Positions 17,592 through 26,960 of a stretch of DNA of 64,000 bases are shown here, one piece after another. The notes beneath the pieces were generated by a model. That model did not search any database. It saw only the letters and a list, made by a program, of their open reading frames with translations, and had not been told where the DNA came from. This DNA comes from Rikenellaceae bacterium. Lineage in GTDB: Bacteria > Bacteroidota > Bacteroidia > Bacteroidales > Rikenellaceae. Each line of letters starts with the position of its first letter. Within the stretch, counting starts at the first letter, position 1. Where the stretch lies: assembly GCA_015060015.1 (NCBI GenBank), contig SUZG01000004.1:57503-121502 (forward strand). The letters are read 5' to 3'. The translations under genes were made by a program, and so were the position numbers.

Positions 17592-18296
17592 ATGAGTCAG
17601 CGAGATGTAATCATTGCGTGCGATTTCAGCAGCATCGACACTACCCTATCCTTCCTTGATAAGTTCACCGACTGCAAGCCGTTTGTGAAAATCGGTATGG
17701 AGTTATATTATGCGGCAGGCCCCGCCATTGTGTGGGAGTTGAAGTCAAGAGGCCACAAGGTCTTCCTCGACTTGAAGCTGCACGACATACCCAACACGGT
17801 AAAGAAGGCTATGAAGGTGTTGTCGGCTCTCAACGTCGATATGTGTAACCTCCACGCCGCAGGTACTATCGAGATGATGAAGGCCGCCGTAGAGGGTCTT
17901 ACGCGTCCCGATGGCTCACGTCCTGTGTTGTTGGCCGTTACGCAACTCACCTCGACAAGCGAGGAGCGTATGCAGCGTGATTTGCTTATCAACGCTTCGA
18001 TTAATGATACTATCGTTCACTATGCCAAGAATGCCAAGGAGGCGGGCTTGGATGGCGTTGTATGCTCTCCGTTGGAGGCCGGAATGGTCAAGGAGGCGTG
18101 CGGCAAGGAGTTCGTTACGGTGACTCCCGGTGTCCGCTTTGCCGATGGCGTTGTGGGTGACCAGGTACGCGTCACCACACCTGCCCGTGCTCGTGAGATA
18201 GGTACCGACTACATCGTGGTAGGTCGCCCCATCACCGAGGCTGATGACCCCGTAGCGGCGTATAAGCGTTGCGTGGCCGAGTTTGTGGGTGAGTAA
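17592..18296 (+). CDS. pyrF: Orotidine-5'-phosphate decarboxylase
   Basis: The last step of UMP synthesis, decarboxylating OMP. The 234-residue TIM-barrel protein is of the short (E. coli-like, type 1) class. The catalytic Lys-Asp array is in [13 protein letters not shown] (about 58-70). N-terminal ACDFSS and [11 protein letters not shown], and the phosphate-binding VTPGVRF and [13 protein letters not shown] near the C-terminus, are all present. First gene of pyrF-pyrE-pyrB; pyrE begins 63 nt downstream behind a duplicated 23-nt sequence. Confidence 0.93.
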   Translation: MSQRDVIIACDFSSIDTTLSFLDKFTDCKPFVKIGMELYYAAGPAIVWELKSRGHKVFLDLKLHDIPNTVKKAMKVLSALNVDMCNLHAAGTIEMMKAAVEGLTRPDGSRPVLLAVTQLTSTSEERMQRDLLINASINDTIVHYAKNAKEAGLDGVVCSPLEAGMVKEACGKEFVTVTPGVRFADGVVGDQVRVTTPARAREIGTDYIVVGRPITEADDPVAAYKRCVAEFVGE

Positions 18297-18314
18297 GGAT
18301 AAGATTAGGAACAG

Positions 18315-18360
18315 TAATTAAAAACCAAATAAGTCTATAATTAAAAACCAAATAAGTCTA
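18315..18360 (+). repeat. Exact 23-bp tandem duplication just upstream of pyrE
   Basis: Two perfect head-to-tail copies of a 23-nt unit (starting TAATTAAAAACCAAATAAGT) occupy 18315-18337 and 18338-18360. The last base of the second copy is the A of the pyrE ATG. The first copy ends in ATA where the second runs into ATG. The perfect identity points to a recent duplication of the ribosome-binding region. Confidence 0.9.
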
Positions 18361-18992
18361 TGAAGAAGAGTATTGCCAAAGACCTCCTTTCTATTGGAGC
18401 AGTGTTTTTGCGTCCCGAGCAGCCCTTTACATGGGCAAGTGGCATCAAGAGTCCTATCTATTGTGACAATCGCCTGACCCTCACAGCACCACGCGTGCGT
18501 GATAATGTCGAGAAGGGTCTGTCGGAGCTGGTGAAGGCTCACTTCCCCGAGTGCGAGGTGTTGATGGGTACCTCTACGGCGGGTATCGCCCACGCAGCTA
18601 TCGTGGCTACGATTTTGGACAAGCCTATGGGCTATGTGCGTAGCGGTGCGAAGGACCACGGACGTACAAATCAGATTGAGGGTAAGTTGGAGAAGGGCCA
18701 GAAGGTTGTCGTTGTCGAGGATTTGATTTCGACAGGCGGCAGCTGCATCGAGGTTGTCAATGTGCTGCGTGAGGCAGGTGCCGAGGTGCTGGGCGTGGTG
18801 AGCATCTTCACCTACGGTATGAAGAAGGGGCTGGACCGTATGGCCGAGGCCGAGGTTATCAACCACTCACTCTGCGACCTCGACGCATTGGTGGAGGTTG
18901 CTGCCGAGGAGGGATATATCAAGGCGGAGGATTGTGCCCGCATCATCGCCTTCCGCAACAACCCTTCGGACGAGAGCTGGATAAACAAATAG
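18360..18992 (+). CDS. pyrE: Orotate phosphoribosyltransferase
   Basis: Transfers orotate onto PRPP to make OMP, the substrate of PyrF. The 210-residue protein has the type I PRTase PRPP-binding signature [18 protein letters not shown] (about 118-135), N-terminal [16 protein letters not shown] for orotate contacts, and [11 protein letters not shown] in the flexible-loop region. Length and order are normal. It lies between pyrF and pyrB, and its translation-initiation region carries the exact 23-nt duplication. Confidence 0.95.
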   Translation: MKKSIAKDLLSIGAVFLRPEQPFTWASGIKSPIYCDNRLTLTAPRVRDNVEKGLSELVKAHFPECEVLMGTSTAGIAHAAIVATILDKPMGYVRSGAKDHGRTNQIEGKLEKGQKVVVVEDLISTGGSCIEVVNVLREAGAEVLGVVSIFTYGMKKGLDRMAEAEVINHSLCDLDALVEVAAEEGYIKAEDCARIIAFRNNPSDESWINK

Positions 18993-19016
18993 TTATAAAC
19001 AGAAAAATATACGACT

Positions 19017-20102
19017 ATGCGTCACTTGATTGATACTACCGATATCTCGGTAGCCGAAGTGGAGGAGATAATCACTACGGCACTCGATATTATTGCTAAT
19101 CGAGAGAAGTATGCCGAGGCGTGCAAGGGCAAGAAGCTCGCTACGCTGTTCTATGAGCCCAGTACGCGTACCCGTTTGAGTTTTACCTCGGCTATGATGG
19201 AGCTGGGAGGCAACGTGTTGGGCTTCTCGGATGCTGCCTCGTCGTCGGTGAGCAAGGGCGAGACTGTGGCCGACACGGTGCGTGTCTTGGGATGCTTCGC
19301 CGATGTTATCGCTATGCGACACTCGAAGGAGGGAGCTCCGCTGGTGGCTTCGCACTATTCGCGTGTGCCTGTCATCAATGCCGGTGACGGTAGCCACGCC
19401 CACCCCACACAGACGCTGACCGACCTCTTGACCATACGCCGCGAAAAGGGTCGTCTGAATAACTTTACGATTGGCTTCTGCGGCGACTTGAAGTTTGGCC
19501 GTACGGTACATTCGCTTATCAAGGCTCTGTCGCGTTACGAGGGTATCAACGTAGTGCTTATCGCCCCCGAGGAGTTGCGTCTGCCGTCGTATATACGCCA
19601 CGAGGTGTGCGACAAGAACAATATCCCCACTCGCGAGGTTACCACTATGGAGGAGGTGCTGCCCGAGCTGGATATTCTCTATATGACACGCGTGCAGAAG
19701 GAACGCTTCCTCGACGAGGAGGAGTTTGAACGCTTGAAGGATAGCTTCATCCTCAATGCAGAACGCTTGCAGGCTGCCAAGCCCGATATGATTGTCCTGC
19801 ATCCGCTGCCACGCGTGAATGAGATTACACGCGACGTGGATAACGATAAGCGTGCGGCATATTTCCGTCAGGTGGAGAATGGTAAGTTTGTGCGTATGGC
19901 ACTGATTTACACGCTGTTGAAGTGGGCGGAGAAGCAGCCTGTCGAGGGCGAGACCCCGCGTCTGCGTGGCGAGGAGGTGCATAACGACTGGCAGTGCAGT
20001 GGCCGTCAGTGTATCTCCAATTCGGAGGATGTCGATAAGCTATTCCATAAGACCGAGAGTGGCGAGTATCGCTGTGCATACTGCGAGTCGAAGGTGAAAT
20101 AG
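19017..20102 (+). CDS. pyrB: Aspartate carbamoyltransferase with C-terminal PyrI-like zinc tail
   Basis: The catalytic chain condenses carbamoyl phosphate with aspartate, the committed step of pyrimidine synthesis. Family motifs are [12 protein letters not shown] (about 45-56), [11 protein letters not shown], the RHSKEG substrate loop, [10 protein letters not shown] and HPLPRVNEI. The protein has 361 residues, about 50 more than E. coli PyrB (about 311). The extra tail contains C327-X4-C332-X20-C353-X2-C356 with CISNSED and CAYCESK, resembling the zinc domain of the regulatory subunit PyrI (C-X4-C-X23-C-X2-C, with CISHAE and CKYCEKE). The nucleotide-binding allosteric domain of PyrI is absent from the fusion, and no pyrI gene follows in the window. 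The tail may help assemble catalytic trimers without CTP/ATP control (inference). Confidence 0.93.
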   Translation: MRHLIDTTDISVAEVEEIITTALDIIANREKYAEACKGKKLATLFYEPSTRTRLSFTSAMMELGGNVLGFSDAASSSVSKGETVADTVRVLGCFADVIAMRHSKEGAPLVASHYSRVPVINAGDGSHAHPTQTLTDLLTIRREKGRLNNFTIGFCGDLKFGRTVHSLIKALSRYEGINVVLIAPEELRLPSYIRHEVCDKNNIPTREVTTMEEVLPELDILYMTRVQKERFLDEEEFERLKDSFILNAERLQAAKPDMIVLHPLPRVNEITRDVDNDKRAAYFRQVENGKFVRMALIYTLLKWAEKQPVEGETPRLRGEEVHNDWQCSGRQCISNSEDVDKLFHKTESGEYRCAYCESKVK

Positions 20103-20125
20103 AAATTCGGAGCAAAGAGATTGGA

Positions 20126-20238
20126 GTTACAAAAAATTACAGAAATTACAGAAATTACACCCCTGTAATTAGTGTAATTCTGTAATTTTTGTAATTTCTG
20201 TAATGACTGTATTTCTGTAATTTTGTAATGGTGTAATC
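20126..20238. repeat. AATTACA/TGTAATT repeat array, left copy
   Basis: A 110-nt stretch made of heptamer-like units AATTACA and then TGTAATT, separated by a few bases and able to fold into a long imperfect hairpin (for instance ATTACAGAAATTACA near 20137 with TGTAATTTCTGTAAT near 20190). A 27-bp core (20144-20170) recurs exactly in reverse orientation at 21575-21601, on the other side of purT. It may act as a terminator-like structure after pyrB, or be a small palindromic repeat family. Confidence 0.8.
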
Positions 20239-20289
20239 AGCCGAGAGGGCTAAGCCTAATTAGTAGAATAATTTTAATCAAATAAAGAT

Positions 20290-21480
20290 ATGGTAAAGTT
20301 AGGTACTCCGATGACCGCTGTTGGCAAGAAAGCCATTCTGTGCGGCTCGGGAGAGTTAGGTAAGGAGGTTGCTTTGGAGTTGCAACGCTTTGGTGTAGAG
20401 GTGGTTGCGTTGGACAGGTATGAGAATGCTCCCGCTATGCAGGTAGCACATCGCAGTTATGTGCTGTCGATGCTGGACGGCGAGAGTCTGCGTGAGATTA
20501 TCGAAAAGGAGAAGCCCGACTACATCATCCCCGAGGTGGAGGCTATTGCTACGCCTACGCTTGTGGAGTTGGAGAAGGAGGGTTACAACGTCATCCCGAC
20601 GGCTAACGCTACCCTGCTGACGATGAACCGCAAGGGTATCCGCCGTTTGGCTGCCGAGGAGTTGGGCATCAAGACCTCACCCTACCGCTTCGCCGCTACA
20701 CGCGAGGAGTTTGACGCCGCCATTGCGGAGATTTGTACGCCCTGCGTCGTTAAGCCTATTATGTCGTCGTCGGGTCACGGTCAAAGCGTCTGCAAGAGCC
20801 CTGCCGATGCCGATTTATCGTGGAAGATAGCACAGGAGGGCGGCCGTGCAGGCGGTGGCGAGGTTATCGTCGAGGGCTTCGTGAAGTTCGACTACGAGAT
20901 TACCCTCCTCACCGTTCGCCATTCTGGCGGCACGTCGTTCCTTAACCCTATCGGCCACCATCAGGTCGATGGCGACTATCGTGAGTCGTGGCAGCCGCAG
21001 CCTATGAGTGAGGTTGCTTTGGCAAAGGCTCGCGAGATTGCGGGTAAGGTTACCGATGCTCTGGGCGGCTATGGTATCTTCGGCGTGGAACTCTTTGTCT
21101 GCGGCGACGAGGTGCTGTTCAGCGAGGTGTCACCCCGCCCGCACGATACGGGTATGGTGACGATGATTTCGCAGGACTTGTCGGAGTTTGCTCTGCACGC
21201 GAGGGCTATTCTGGGCTTGCCCATTCCGCATATCGAGTTCTACGGCCCGAGTGCATCGAAGGCTGTTGTTGTCGAGGGCGACAGCGACAAGGTTGTTTTC
21301 AGCGGCTTGGAGGATGTGCTCTCGGAGAAGAATGTGCAGGTGCGTCTGTTCGGTAAGCCCGAGGTCAAGGGCCACCGCCGTATGGGTGTTATCCTTGCAC
21401 GCGACAATAGTGTCGAGGAGGCATTGGCCAAGGCCGAGAGAGCCTATGCAAAACTTAAAGTCGAGGTGCTGCCGAGATAA
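20290..21480 (+). CDS. purT: Formate-dependent GAR transformylase
   Basis: An ATP-grasp enzyme (phosphoribosylglycinamide formyltransferase 2) that adds formate to GAR at the expense of ATP, an alternative to the folate-dependent PurN also encoded here. The 396-residue length is normal. Motifs include the preATP-grasp [20 protein letters not shown] (about 17-36), [15 protein letters not shown] (about 152-166), [14 protein letters not shown] and the metal-site [16 protein letters not shown]. It stands alone between two inverted repeat arrays on the + strand and converges on the minus-strand pur operon. I see no clear -33/-7 promoter upstream. Confidence 0.95.
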   Translation: MVKLGTPMTAVGKKAILCGSGELGKEVALELQRFGVEVVALDRYENAPAMQVAHRSYVLSMLDGESLREIIEKEKPDYIIPEVEAIATPTLVELEKEGYNVIPTANATLLTMNRKGIRRLAAEELGIKTSPYRFAATREEFDAAIAEICTPCVVKPIMSSSGHGQSVCKSPADADLSWKIAQEGGRAGGGEVIVEGFVKFDYEITLLTVRHSGGTSFLNPIGHHQVDGDYRESWQPQPMSEVALAKAREIAGKVTDALGGYGIFGVELFVCGDEVLFSEVSPRPHDTGMVTMISQDLSEFALHARAILGLPIPHIEFYGPSASKAVVVEGDSDKVVFSGLEDVLSEKNVQVRLFGKPEVKGHRRMGVILARDNSVEEALAKAERAYAKLKVEVLPR

Positions 21481-21510
21481 GAGGCTGATATATAGGCTTA
21501 TAGCAAGAAA

Positions 21511-21545
21511 AAGGGTAAGGAGAAATCTCTCTTTACCCTTTTTTA
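21511..21545 (+). terminator. Intrinsic terminator after purT
   Basis: A 13-bp stem AAGGGTAAGGAGA / TCTCTTTACCCTT (one G-U) with an AATC loop runs into a T tract. It may also stop transcripts from folD on the other strand. Confidence 0.85.
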
Positions 21546-21548
21546 CGC

Positions 21549-21625
21549 AAATTACAAAAATTACAAAATTACACAATTACAGGGGTGTAATTTCTGTAAT
21601 TTATGTAATTCTGTAATTCTGTAAC
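21549..21625. repeat. AATTACA/TGTAATT repeat array, right (inverted) copy
   Basis: The array reads AATTACAAAAATTACAAAAT... then TGTAATT units. Its core at 21575-21601 is the exact 27-bp reverse complement of the core in the array after pyrB, and the flanks are also similar when inverted. The two arrays bracket purT as an inverted pair. It ends 9 nt before the folD stop codon, so it is wholly intergenic. Confidence 0.8.
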
Positions 21626-21633
21626 ACTCTGCC

Positions 21634-22491
21634 CTACCTCTCCATCTTGCGGAGGAAGCACTCGATGGTGTTCTCCATCAGACAGGTGATGGTCATAGGC
21701 CCTACGCCACCCGGTACGGGAGTGATAGCCGACACCTTCGGCTCGATAGCGGCGAAATCGACATCTCCGCAGAGCTTCTTGCTCTCGGGGTCTCGATTGA
21801 CACCTACATCAATCACCACAGCACCCTCCTTGACCATATCGGCTGTGATGAACTTCGCACGACCGATAGCCACTACCAGAATATCGGCACGGCGTGTCAC
21901 CTCGCCTAAATCGCGGGTGCGAGAGTGTGCGATAGTAACCGTAGCGTTCTCGTTGAGCAGCAGCTTCGACACGGGCAGACCCACGATGTTACTGCGGCCC
22001 ACGACAACTACCTCCTTGCCTGCAATCTCCACACCGGCACGTTTCAACAGCTTGATGATGCCTTTGGGTGTGCAGGGAAGCGTGCAGGGCTGTTTGAGCC
22101 ACAGGTTAGCCACATTCATAGGGTGGAAGCCATCGACATCCTTCTCGGCCTTGATAGCGGCGATGACCTTGTCGGTGTCGATATGCTTGGGCAGGGGCAA
22201 CTGCACGAGGATACCATCTACTGTATCGTCGTTGTTCAGCTCGTCGATGATGCCCAACAACTCCTCCTCCGAGATAGTGTCGGGTTTGCGTATTGTGGTG
22301 TTTTTGAGGCCCACCTCCTCCGAGGCCTTCGCCTTGCCCGTAACGTATGATACGCTACCCGGGTCCTCGCCCACGAGGATAACCACCAAGTGAGGCACGC
22401 GGCCATACTTCTCGGTGAATGTCGCTACGTTGGCCGCCATCTCCTGTTTGAGTGAGAGTGCCAACTCCTTACCATTTATAATTGTTGCCAT
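21634..22491 (-). CDS. folD: Methylenetetrahydrofolate dehydrogenase / cyclohydrolase
   Basis: Bifunctional FolD turns methylene-THF into 10-formyl-THF, the one-carbon donor used by PurN and PurH, which fits its place at the end of the pur operon. The 285-residue protein has the active-site Tyr-Lys in SYVTGKAKASEE (about 48-60), the loop VQLPLPKHID (about 97), the NADP-binding VVVGRSNIVGLPVSKLL (about 162) and the C-terminal ITPVPGGVGPMTIT. It follows purD after 45 nt. Confidence 0.95.
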   Translation of the reverse strand: MATIINGKELALSLKQEMAANVATFTEKYGRVPHLVVILVGEDPGSVSYVTGKAKASEEVGLKNTTIRKPDTISEEELLGIIDELNNDDTVDGILVQLPLPKHIDTDKVIAAIKAEKDVDGFHPMNVANLWLKQPCTLPCTPKGIIKLLKRAGVEIAGKEVVVVGRSNIVGLPVSKLLLNENATVTIAHSRTRDLGEVTRRADILVVAIGRAKFITADMVKEGAVVIDVGVNRDPESKKLCGDVDFAAIEPKVSAITPVPGGVGPMTITCLMENTIECFLRKMER

Positions 22492-22536
22492 AATTTTTAT
22501 CTTTTATCTTTCATCTTTGCTCTTTGAACTTCGCTC

Positions 22537-23781
22537 TTATAAGAACGCCTTGTCGCCGATGTCTGTGCGGTGGAAGAGGTTGTCGCATTCAATCTTACCC
22601 ACCTCCTCGGCAGCCTTCTGCTGTGCCTCACGCAGCGTGGGAGCCTTGCACACGACAATCATCACGCGACCGCCCGAAGTGAGATACTTGCCATCGCGGA
22701 ACGATGTGCCCATATGATATACCGAGCCATCAACCTTGTCGGCACCCTTAATCTCGAAGCCCTTGTCGTAAGAGCCCGGGTAACCCTTCGATGCCAGCAC
22801 GATACCCAGCGTAGCGAAGTCATACCACTCGATTGTGGGCTGCTTGCCGTCAGCTATGTCGCAGAATACCTGATAGATGTCACTCTTCATACGCGGCAGT
22901 ACAACCTCCGTCTCGGGGTCGCCAAAGCGAGCATTGAACTCGATGACCTTGATGCCATTTGGGGTCTTCATCAGACCTCCATACAGCACGCCACTGAACG
23001 CACAACCCTCCTTAAAGAGTGCCGCTGCCGTAGGACGCATAATCTTATCCATAGCATAGGCGAGGTCCTCGTCCGAGATAAACGGCAGACAGGTGTAAGC
23101 ACCCATACCGCCTGTGTTGGGGCCCTTGTCGCCGTCGTAGGCACGCTTGTGGTCCTGTGCTACGGGCATAGGATAGACCTCGGTGCCGCTGACAAAGCAC
23201 ATCAGTGAGAACTCGGGACCCTCCAAATACTCCTCAATCACCACCTTGCCCTTGCCGAACTTCGAGTCCAGAAGCATATCACGCAGAGCCTCCTCTGCCT
23301 CGGCCATAGTCTCGGCGATGACAACACCCTTACCTGCCGCCAGACCGTCATACTTCAAGACGGTGGGCAGCGAGCCTGCCTTTACATACTCCATTGCCGC
23401 ATCGAAATCCTCGAAGGTGCGGAACGCCGCTGTGGGGATATCGTACTTCTGCATCAGCTCCTTGGCGAACTCCTTGCTGCTCTCAATCTGTGCTGCGGCC
23501 TTCGTAGGGCCAAACAGACGCAAGCCTGCCTCGCGGAAGCAATCGGCAATACCGGCAGCCAATGCCACCTCGGGACCTGCCACGGTGAGCTCTATACCCT
23601 CCGCCAAAGCAAAGTCACGCAGTGCCTCCACATCGGTCTCCTTGATGGCTATGCACTCGGCCAATGCCGCGATACCCGCATTGCCCGGGGCACAATAAAT
23701 CTTATCTACTTGGGGTGAACGGCTGAGAGCCTCAACAATGGCGTGGCAGCGACCACCCGAACCTACTACAAGTGCTTTCAT
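22537..23781 (-). CDS. purD: Phosphoribosylamine-glycine ligase
   Basis: GAR synthetase, the second step of IMP synthesis, an ATP-grasp ligase joining glycine to phosphoribosylamine. 414 residues, normal length. Motifs: N-terminal ALVVGSGGRCHAIVEAL (about 3-19), PTVLKYDGLAAGKGV (about 137-151), the PurD signature region RFGDPETEVVLPRM (about 285), and C-terminal TSGGRVMIVV. GGRCHAI stands where many PurD have GGREHAL, a modest variation. It lies 12 nt after purH in the purE-L-M-N-H-D-folD operon. Confidence 0.95.
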   Translation of the reverse strand: MKALVVGSGGRCHAIVEALSRSPQVDKIYCAPGNAGIAALAECIAIKETDVEALRDFALAEGIELTVAGPEVALAAGIADCFREAGLRLFGPTKAAAQIESSKEFAKELMQKYDIPTAAFRTFEDFDAAMEYVKAGSLPTVLKYDGLAAGKGVVIAETMAEAEEALRDMLLDSKFGKGKVVIEEYLEGPEFSLMCFVSGTEVYPMPVAQDHKRAYDGDKGPNTGGMGAYTCLPFISDEDLAYAMDKIMRPTAAALFKEGCAFSGVLYGGLMKTPNGIKVIEFNARFGDPETEVVLPRMKSDIYQVFCDIADGKQPTIEWYDFATLGIVLASKGYPGSYDKGFEIKGADKVDGSVYHMGTSFRDGKYLTSGGRVMIVVCKAPTLREAQQKAAEEVGKIECDNLFHRTDIGDKAFL

Positions 23782-23793
23782 AGACCTTTGCTG

Positions 23794-25323
23794 TTAGTGC
23801 TTAAAGTGACGCATACCCGTCATTACCATCGTGATACCCTTTTCGTTGGCCTTCTTTACCGAATCCTCGTCACGCACCGAGCCACCCGGCTGCACGATAG
23901 CCTTCACGCCATACTCGGCCGCCATAGTTACCGTATCGTCAAAGGGGAAGAAACCGTCCGAAGCCAACACCAAATCCTCGGTGAAGCCCGCAGCGTGAGC
24001 CTGCTTCAAGGCTATCTCGGCCGAGCCTACGCGGTTCATCTGACCCGCACCGACACCCACCGTGTGACCATCCTTAACCACCACGATAGCGTTTGACTTG
24101 ACGTGCTTAACCACACGCCAGCCGAAGTTAAGGTCGGTTATCTGCTCTGCCGAAGGCTTCTGCTCGGTGACGCACATATCGGCTGTAACCGTAGCCGTTG
24201 TCTTGTCCAAATCCTGCACAAGCAGACCGCCATTGACGCTGACGTACTGATTTACAACCTTGTCGTCCTTCGACATATCGACCTGCAACAGACGCAGGTT
24301 TTTCTTTGCAGAGAGTACCTCCAACGCCTCCGCAGAGAACGAGGGAGCCATAATAATCTCCAGGAAGATAGGCTTCATCAGCTCGGCAGCCTCCTTCGTA
24401 ACCTCACGATTGACAGCCACAATGCCGCCGAAGATGCTCACCTTGTCGGCCTCGTAAGCCTTTGTCCAGGCATCCACGACATCCTTGCCGATAGCAGCAC
24501 CGCAGGGGTTCATATGCTTCAAACCCACGCAGAAAGGCTCGTCAAACTCACGCACGATAGAGAGTGCTGCGTTGGCATCCTGAATATTGTTGTACGACAG
24601 CTCCTTGCCACCCAGCTGCTTGGCACTTGCCAGCGAGTAGCTCACAGCCTCTGTCGCGGCATAGAACTTCGCCTGCTGGTGAGGGTTCTCGCCATAACGC
24701 AAGCCCTGCTTTAAGTCAAACTCCAAGAAGAGCTTCTCGTTCAGGCCTGCTGCACGACGCATATATGTCGCAATCATCGCATCGTACTGTGCCGTGTGGG
24801 TGTAAGCCTCGGCCGAGAGCTGCAAGCGTGTTTCGAGTGTTGTGTTGCCGCCCGCCTTAATCTCCTCGATAATCTTGGCGTAGTTGTCGGGGTTGCACAC
24901 CACTGTCACATCCTTGTAGTTCTTCGCCGCTGAACGCAACATCGAAGGGCCGCCGATGTCGATATTCTCGATGGCATCCTCCATCGTTACATCGGGCTTT
25001 GCTATGGTCTGACGGAATGGATAGAGATTCACGCAAACCATATCGATAAACTCAATGGCGTTGTCCTTCAACGCTTTGAGGTGGTTCTCGTCATCACGGC
25101 GAGCCAGCAGACCTCCGTGTACCTTCGGGTGCAGGGTCTTTACTCGTCCGTCGCAAATCTCGGGGAAGCCCGTAACATCGCTAATGTTGATAACCTCCAC
25201 GCCCTTCTCACGCAAGAGGTTCATCGTGCCGCCTGTGGCGATAATCTCCCAGCCCAAAGAACGCAACGCCTGTGCAAACTCCACAACGCCGTTCTTGTCG
25301 CTGACGCTAATCAATGCTCTCAT
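23794..25323 (-). CDS. purH: AICAR transformylase / IMP cyclohydrolase
   Basis: Bifunctional enzyme of the last two steps to IMP. The N-terminal MGS-like IMP cyclohydrolase domain (about 1-190) begins [17 protein letters not shown] and includes [13 protein letters not shown]. The C-terminal AICAR transformylase domain (about 190-509) has [26 protein letters not shown] with the catalytic Lys-His, and [11 protein letters not shown] near the end. 509 residues is the usual size. It starts 2 nt after the purN stop, so the two are tightly coupled and share 10-formyl-THF. Confidence 0.96.
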   Translation of the reverse strand: MRALISVSDKNGVVEFAQALRSLGWEIIATGGTMNLLREKGVEVINISDVTGFPEICDGRVKTLHPKVHGGLLARRDDENHLKALKDNAIEFIDMVCVNLYPFRQTIAKPDVTMEDAIENIDIGGPSMLRSAAKNYKDVTVVCNPDNYAKIIEEIKAGGNTTLETRLQLSAEAYTHTAQYDAMIATYMRRAAGLNEKLFLEFDLKQGLRYGENPHQQAKFYAATEAVSYSLASAKQLGGKELSYNNIQDANAALSIVREFDEPFCVGLKHMNPCGAAIGKDVVDAWTKAYEADKVSIFGGIVAVNREVTKEAAELMKPIFLEIIMAPSFSAEALEVLSAKKNLRLLQVDMSKDDKVVNQYVSVNGGLLVQDLDKTTATVTADMCVTEQKPSAEQITDLNFGWRVVKHVKSNAIVVVKDGHTVGVGAGQMNRVGSAEIALKQAHAAGFTEDLVLASDGFFPFDDTVTMAAEYGVKAIVQPGGSVRDEDSVKKANEKGITMVMTGMRHFKH

Positions 25324-25325
25324 AA

Positions 25326-25904
25326 TTATTTTTCGGGTTTTAATAGTTTCTTAATTGTGTCAATGTAGAGTCTGTGCTCCACCGCGTGAATCATCTGCGT
25401 AACCTCGTTAAGGTCGTTGCCATCGTAGGCTATGGCCTGCTGGGCAATGATTTTGCCGCCGTCCAGCGTCTCATCCACGTAGTGAATCGTAGCACCAAAG
25501 ACCTTCACGCCATACTCCAATGCGTCCTTTATGGCGTGTGCTCCCTTAAACGATGGCAACAGCGATGGGTGCAGGTTGATGATACGGCCTGCGTAGGCTT
25601 TGAGCAGTGTCTCGCCCACGATACGCATATAGCCCGCCAGACATACCAGCTCCACCTTCGCCGCCACGAGCTGCTCGACGATACGGGCCTCATACTCCGC
25701 CTTCGATGAAAAATCTCTGGCCGAGAATACAAAACTTCTGATGTCCAACTCTCTGGCAACCTCAACAACGCGTGCCGAGGGCTTGTCGCAGACCAATAGT
25801 GCCACCTCGGCGTCAATCTCGCCACAAAGCGTAGCACGGGCTATGGCCTCGAAGTTGGAGCCATAACCGCTGGCGAAGATTGCTATTTTTGGTTTGGTGC
25901 TCAC
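25326..25904 (-). CDS. purN: Folate-dependent GAR transformylase
   Basis: Transfers a formyl group from 10-formyl-THF to GAR. The 192-residue protein has the N-terminal FASGYGSNFEAI (about 10-21), LAGYMRIV (about 90), the catalytic Asn-His in INLHPSLLPSFKG (about 109-121) and the catalytic Asp in YVDETLDGGKI (about 145). The start appears to be GTG (MSTKPKIAIF), the only good start in frame. The genome also encodes PurT in this window, so the same step can be driven by folate or by formate plus ATP. Confidence 0.94.
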   Translation of the reverse strand: MSTKPKIAIFASGYGSNFEAIARATLCGEIDAEVALLVCDKPSARVVEVARELDIRSFVFSARDFSSKAEYEARIVEQLVAAKVELVCLAGYMRIVGETLLKAYAGRIINLHPSLLPSFKGAHAIKDALEYGVKVFGATIHYVDETLDGGKIIAQQAIAYDGNDLNEVTQMIHAVEHRLYIDTIKKLLKPEK

Positions 25905-25915
25905 TCTACCTTAAA

Positions 25916-26941
25916 TTATATAATTGTTACGCCCTCACCCTCTACGATGCGACCTATAACAGATGCCTTCTCGCCGTTTCTGGTGAGTATCTCAATAGCC
26001 TTGTCAGCCTCCTTCTCGTCAAGGGCAATGACCATACCCACGCCCATATTGAAGATGTTGAACATCTCGCGGTGAGCCACTCCGCCCCACTTCTCCAAGA
26101 AGCGGAACACAGGCAGAATCTCCCAGCTGCCCTCCTTGACCTCAACGCCCTGACCCTCTGTCAGGATACGGGGAATGTTCTCGTCAAAACCGCCGCCTGT
26201 GATGTGGCTGATGCCGTGAACGTCGCACTCGCGGATAACATCCAATACCTGCTTGACATAGATGCGTGTAGGTGTCAGAAGTACCTCGCCCAGAGGCTTC
26301 TCGCCAAGGTCGGCGTGTGGCTGATGAAGGTCAAACTGATTGTCGCTGACAATCTTGCGTACAAGGCTGAAACCGTTAGAGTGTACGCCGCTTGATGCTA
26401 TGCCAATCAAAACATCGCCCACCTTGACCTTCGTGCCGTCGATGAGCTTTGCACGTTCTACAACACCACAAGTAAAGCCTGCAATGTCGTACTCGCCACC
26501 GCCATACATACCCGGCATCTCGGCCGTCTCGCCACCAATCAAGGCACAACCCGCCTGACGGCAGCCCTCGGCTACCGAAGCGACAATAGCCTCAATCTTT
26601 GCCGGCTCGTTGTGTCCTACGGCAACATAATCGAGGAAAAACAACGGCTCGGCACCCTGTGCCAGAACGTCATTCACACACATCGCCACAGCGTCAATGC
26701 CTATGGTGTCGTGCTTGTCCATCTCGAAGGCGAGTTTGAGTTTTGTACCCACACCATCTGTTCCACTCACCAGGATAGGCTCCTTGTAGCCCAGCGATGC
26801 GAGGTCAAACATACCACCAAAAGCACCAATGTTACCCATAACACCGGGGCGAGAGGTTGATTTGACGTGCGACTTGATTCTGCGAACCACTTCGTAGCCG
26901 GCTTCAAGGTTTACACCGGCCTTTTCATAACTTTTAGCCAT
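25916..26941 (-). CDS. purM: Phosphoribosylformylglycinamidine cyclo-ligase
   Basis: AIR synthetase closes the imidazole ring using ATP. A 341-residue PurM/PurL-fold protein with [15 protein letters not shown] (about 58-72), [20 protein letters not shown] (about 85-104), [12 protein letters not shown] (about 135) and [13 protein letters not shown] (about 243). Length is normal. It follows purL by 19 nt and precedes purN by 11 nt. Confidence 0.96.
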   Translation of the reverse strand: MAKSYEKAGVNLEAGYEVVRRIKSHVKSTSRPGVMGNIGAFGGMFDLASLGYKEPILVSGTDGVGTKLKLAFEMDKHDTIGIDAVAMCVNDVLAQGAEPLFFLDYVAVGHNEPAKIEAIVASVAEGCRQAGCALIGGETAEMPGMYGGGEYDIAGFTCGVVERAKLIDGTKVKVGDVLIGIASSGVHSNGFSLVRKIVSDNQFDLHQPHADLGEKPLGEVLLTPTRIYVKQVLDVIRECDVHGISHITGGGFDENIPRILTEGQGVEVKEGSWEILPVFRFLEKWGGVAHREMFNIFNMGVGMVIALDEKEADKAIEILTRNGEKASVIGRIVEGEGVTII

Positions 26942-26960
26942 AATCTATATCAATTTTTTA

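Noticed and set aside
20126-20238. Repeat array as a possible CRISPR
   Set aside because: Units are only about 7 nt with 1-4 nt between them, there are no unique spacers of about 30 nt and no cas genes nearby.
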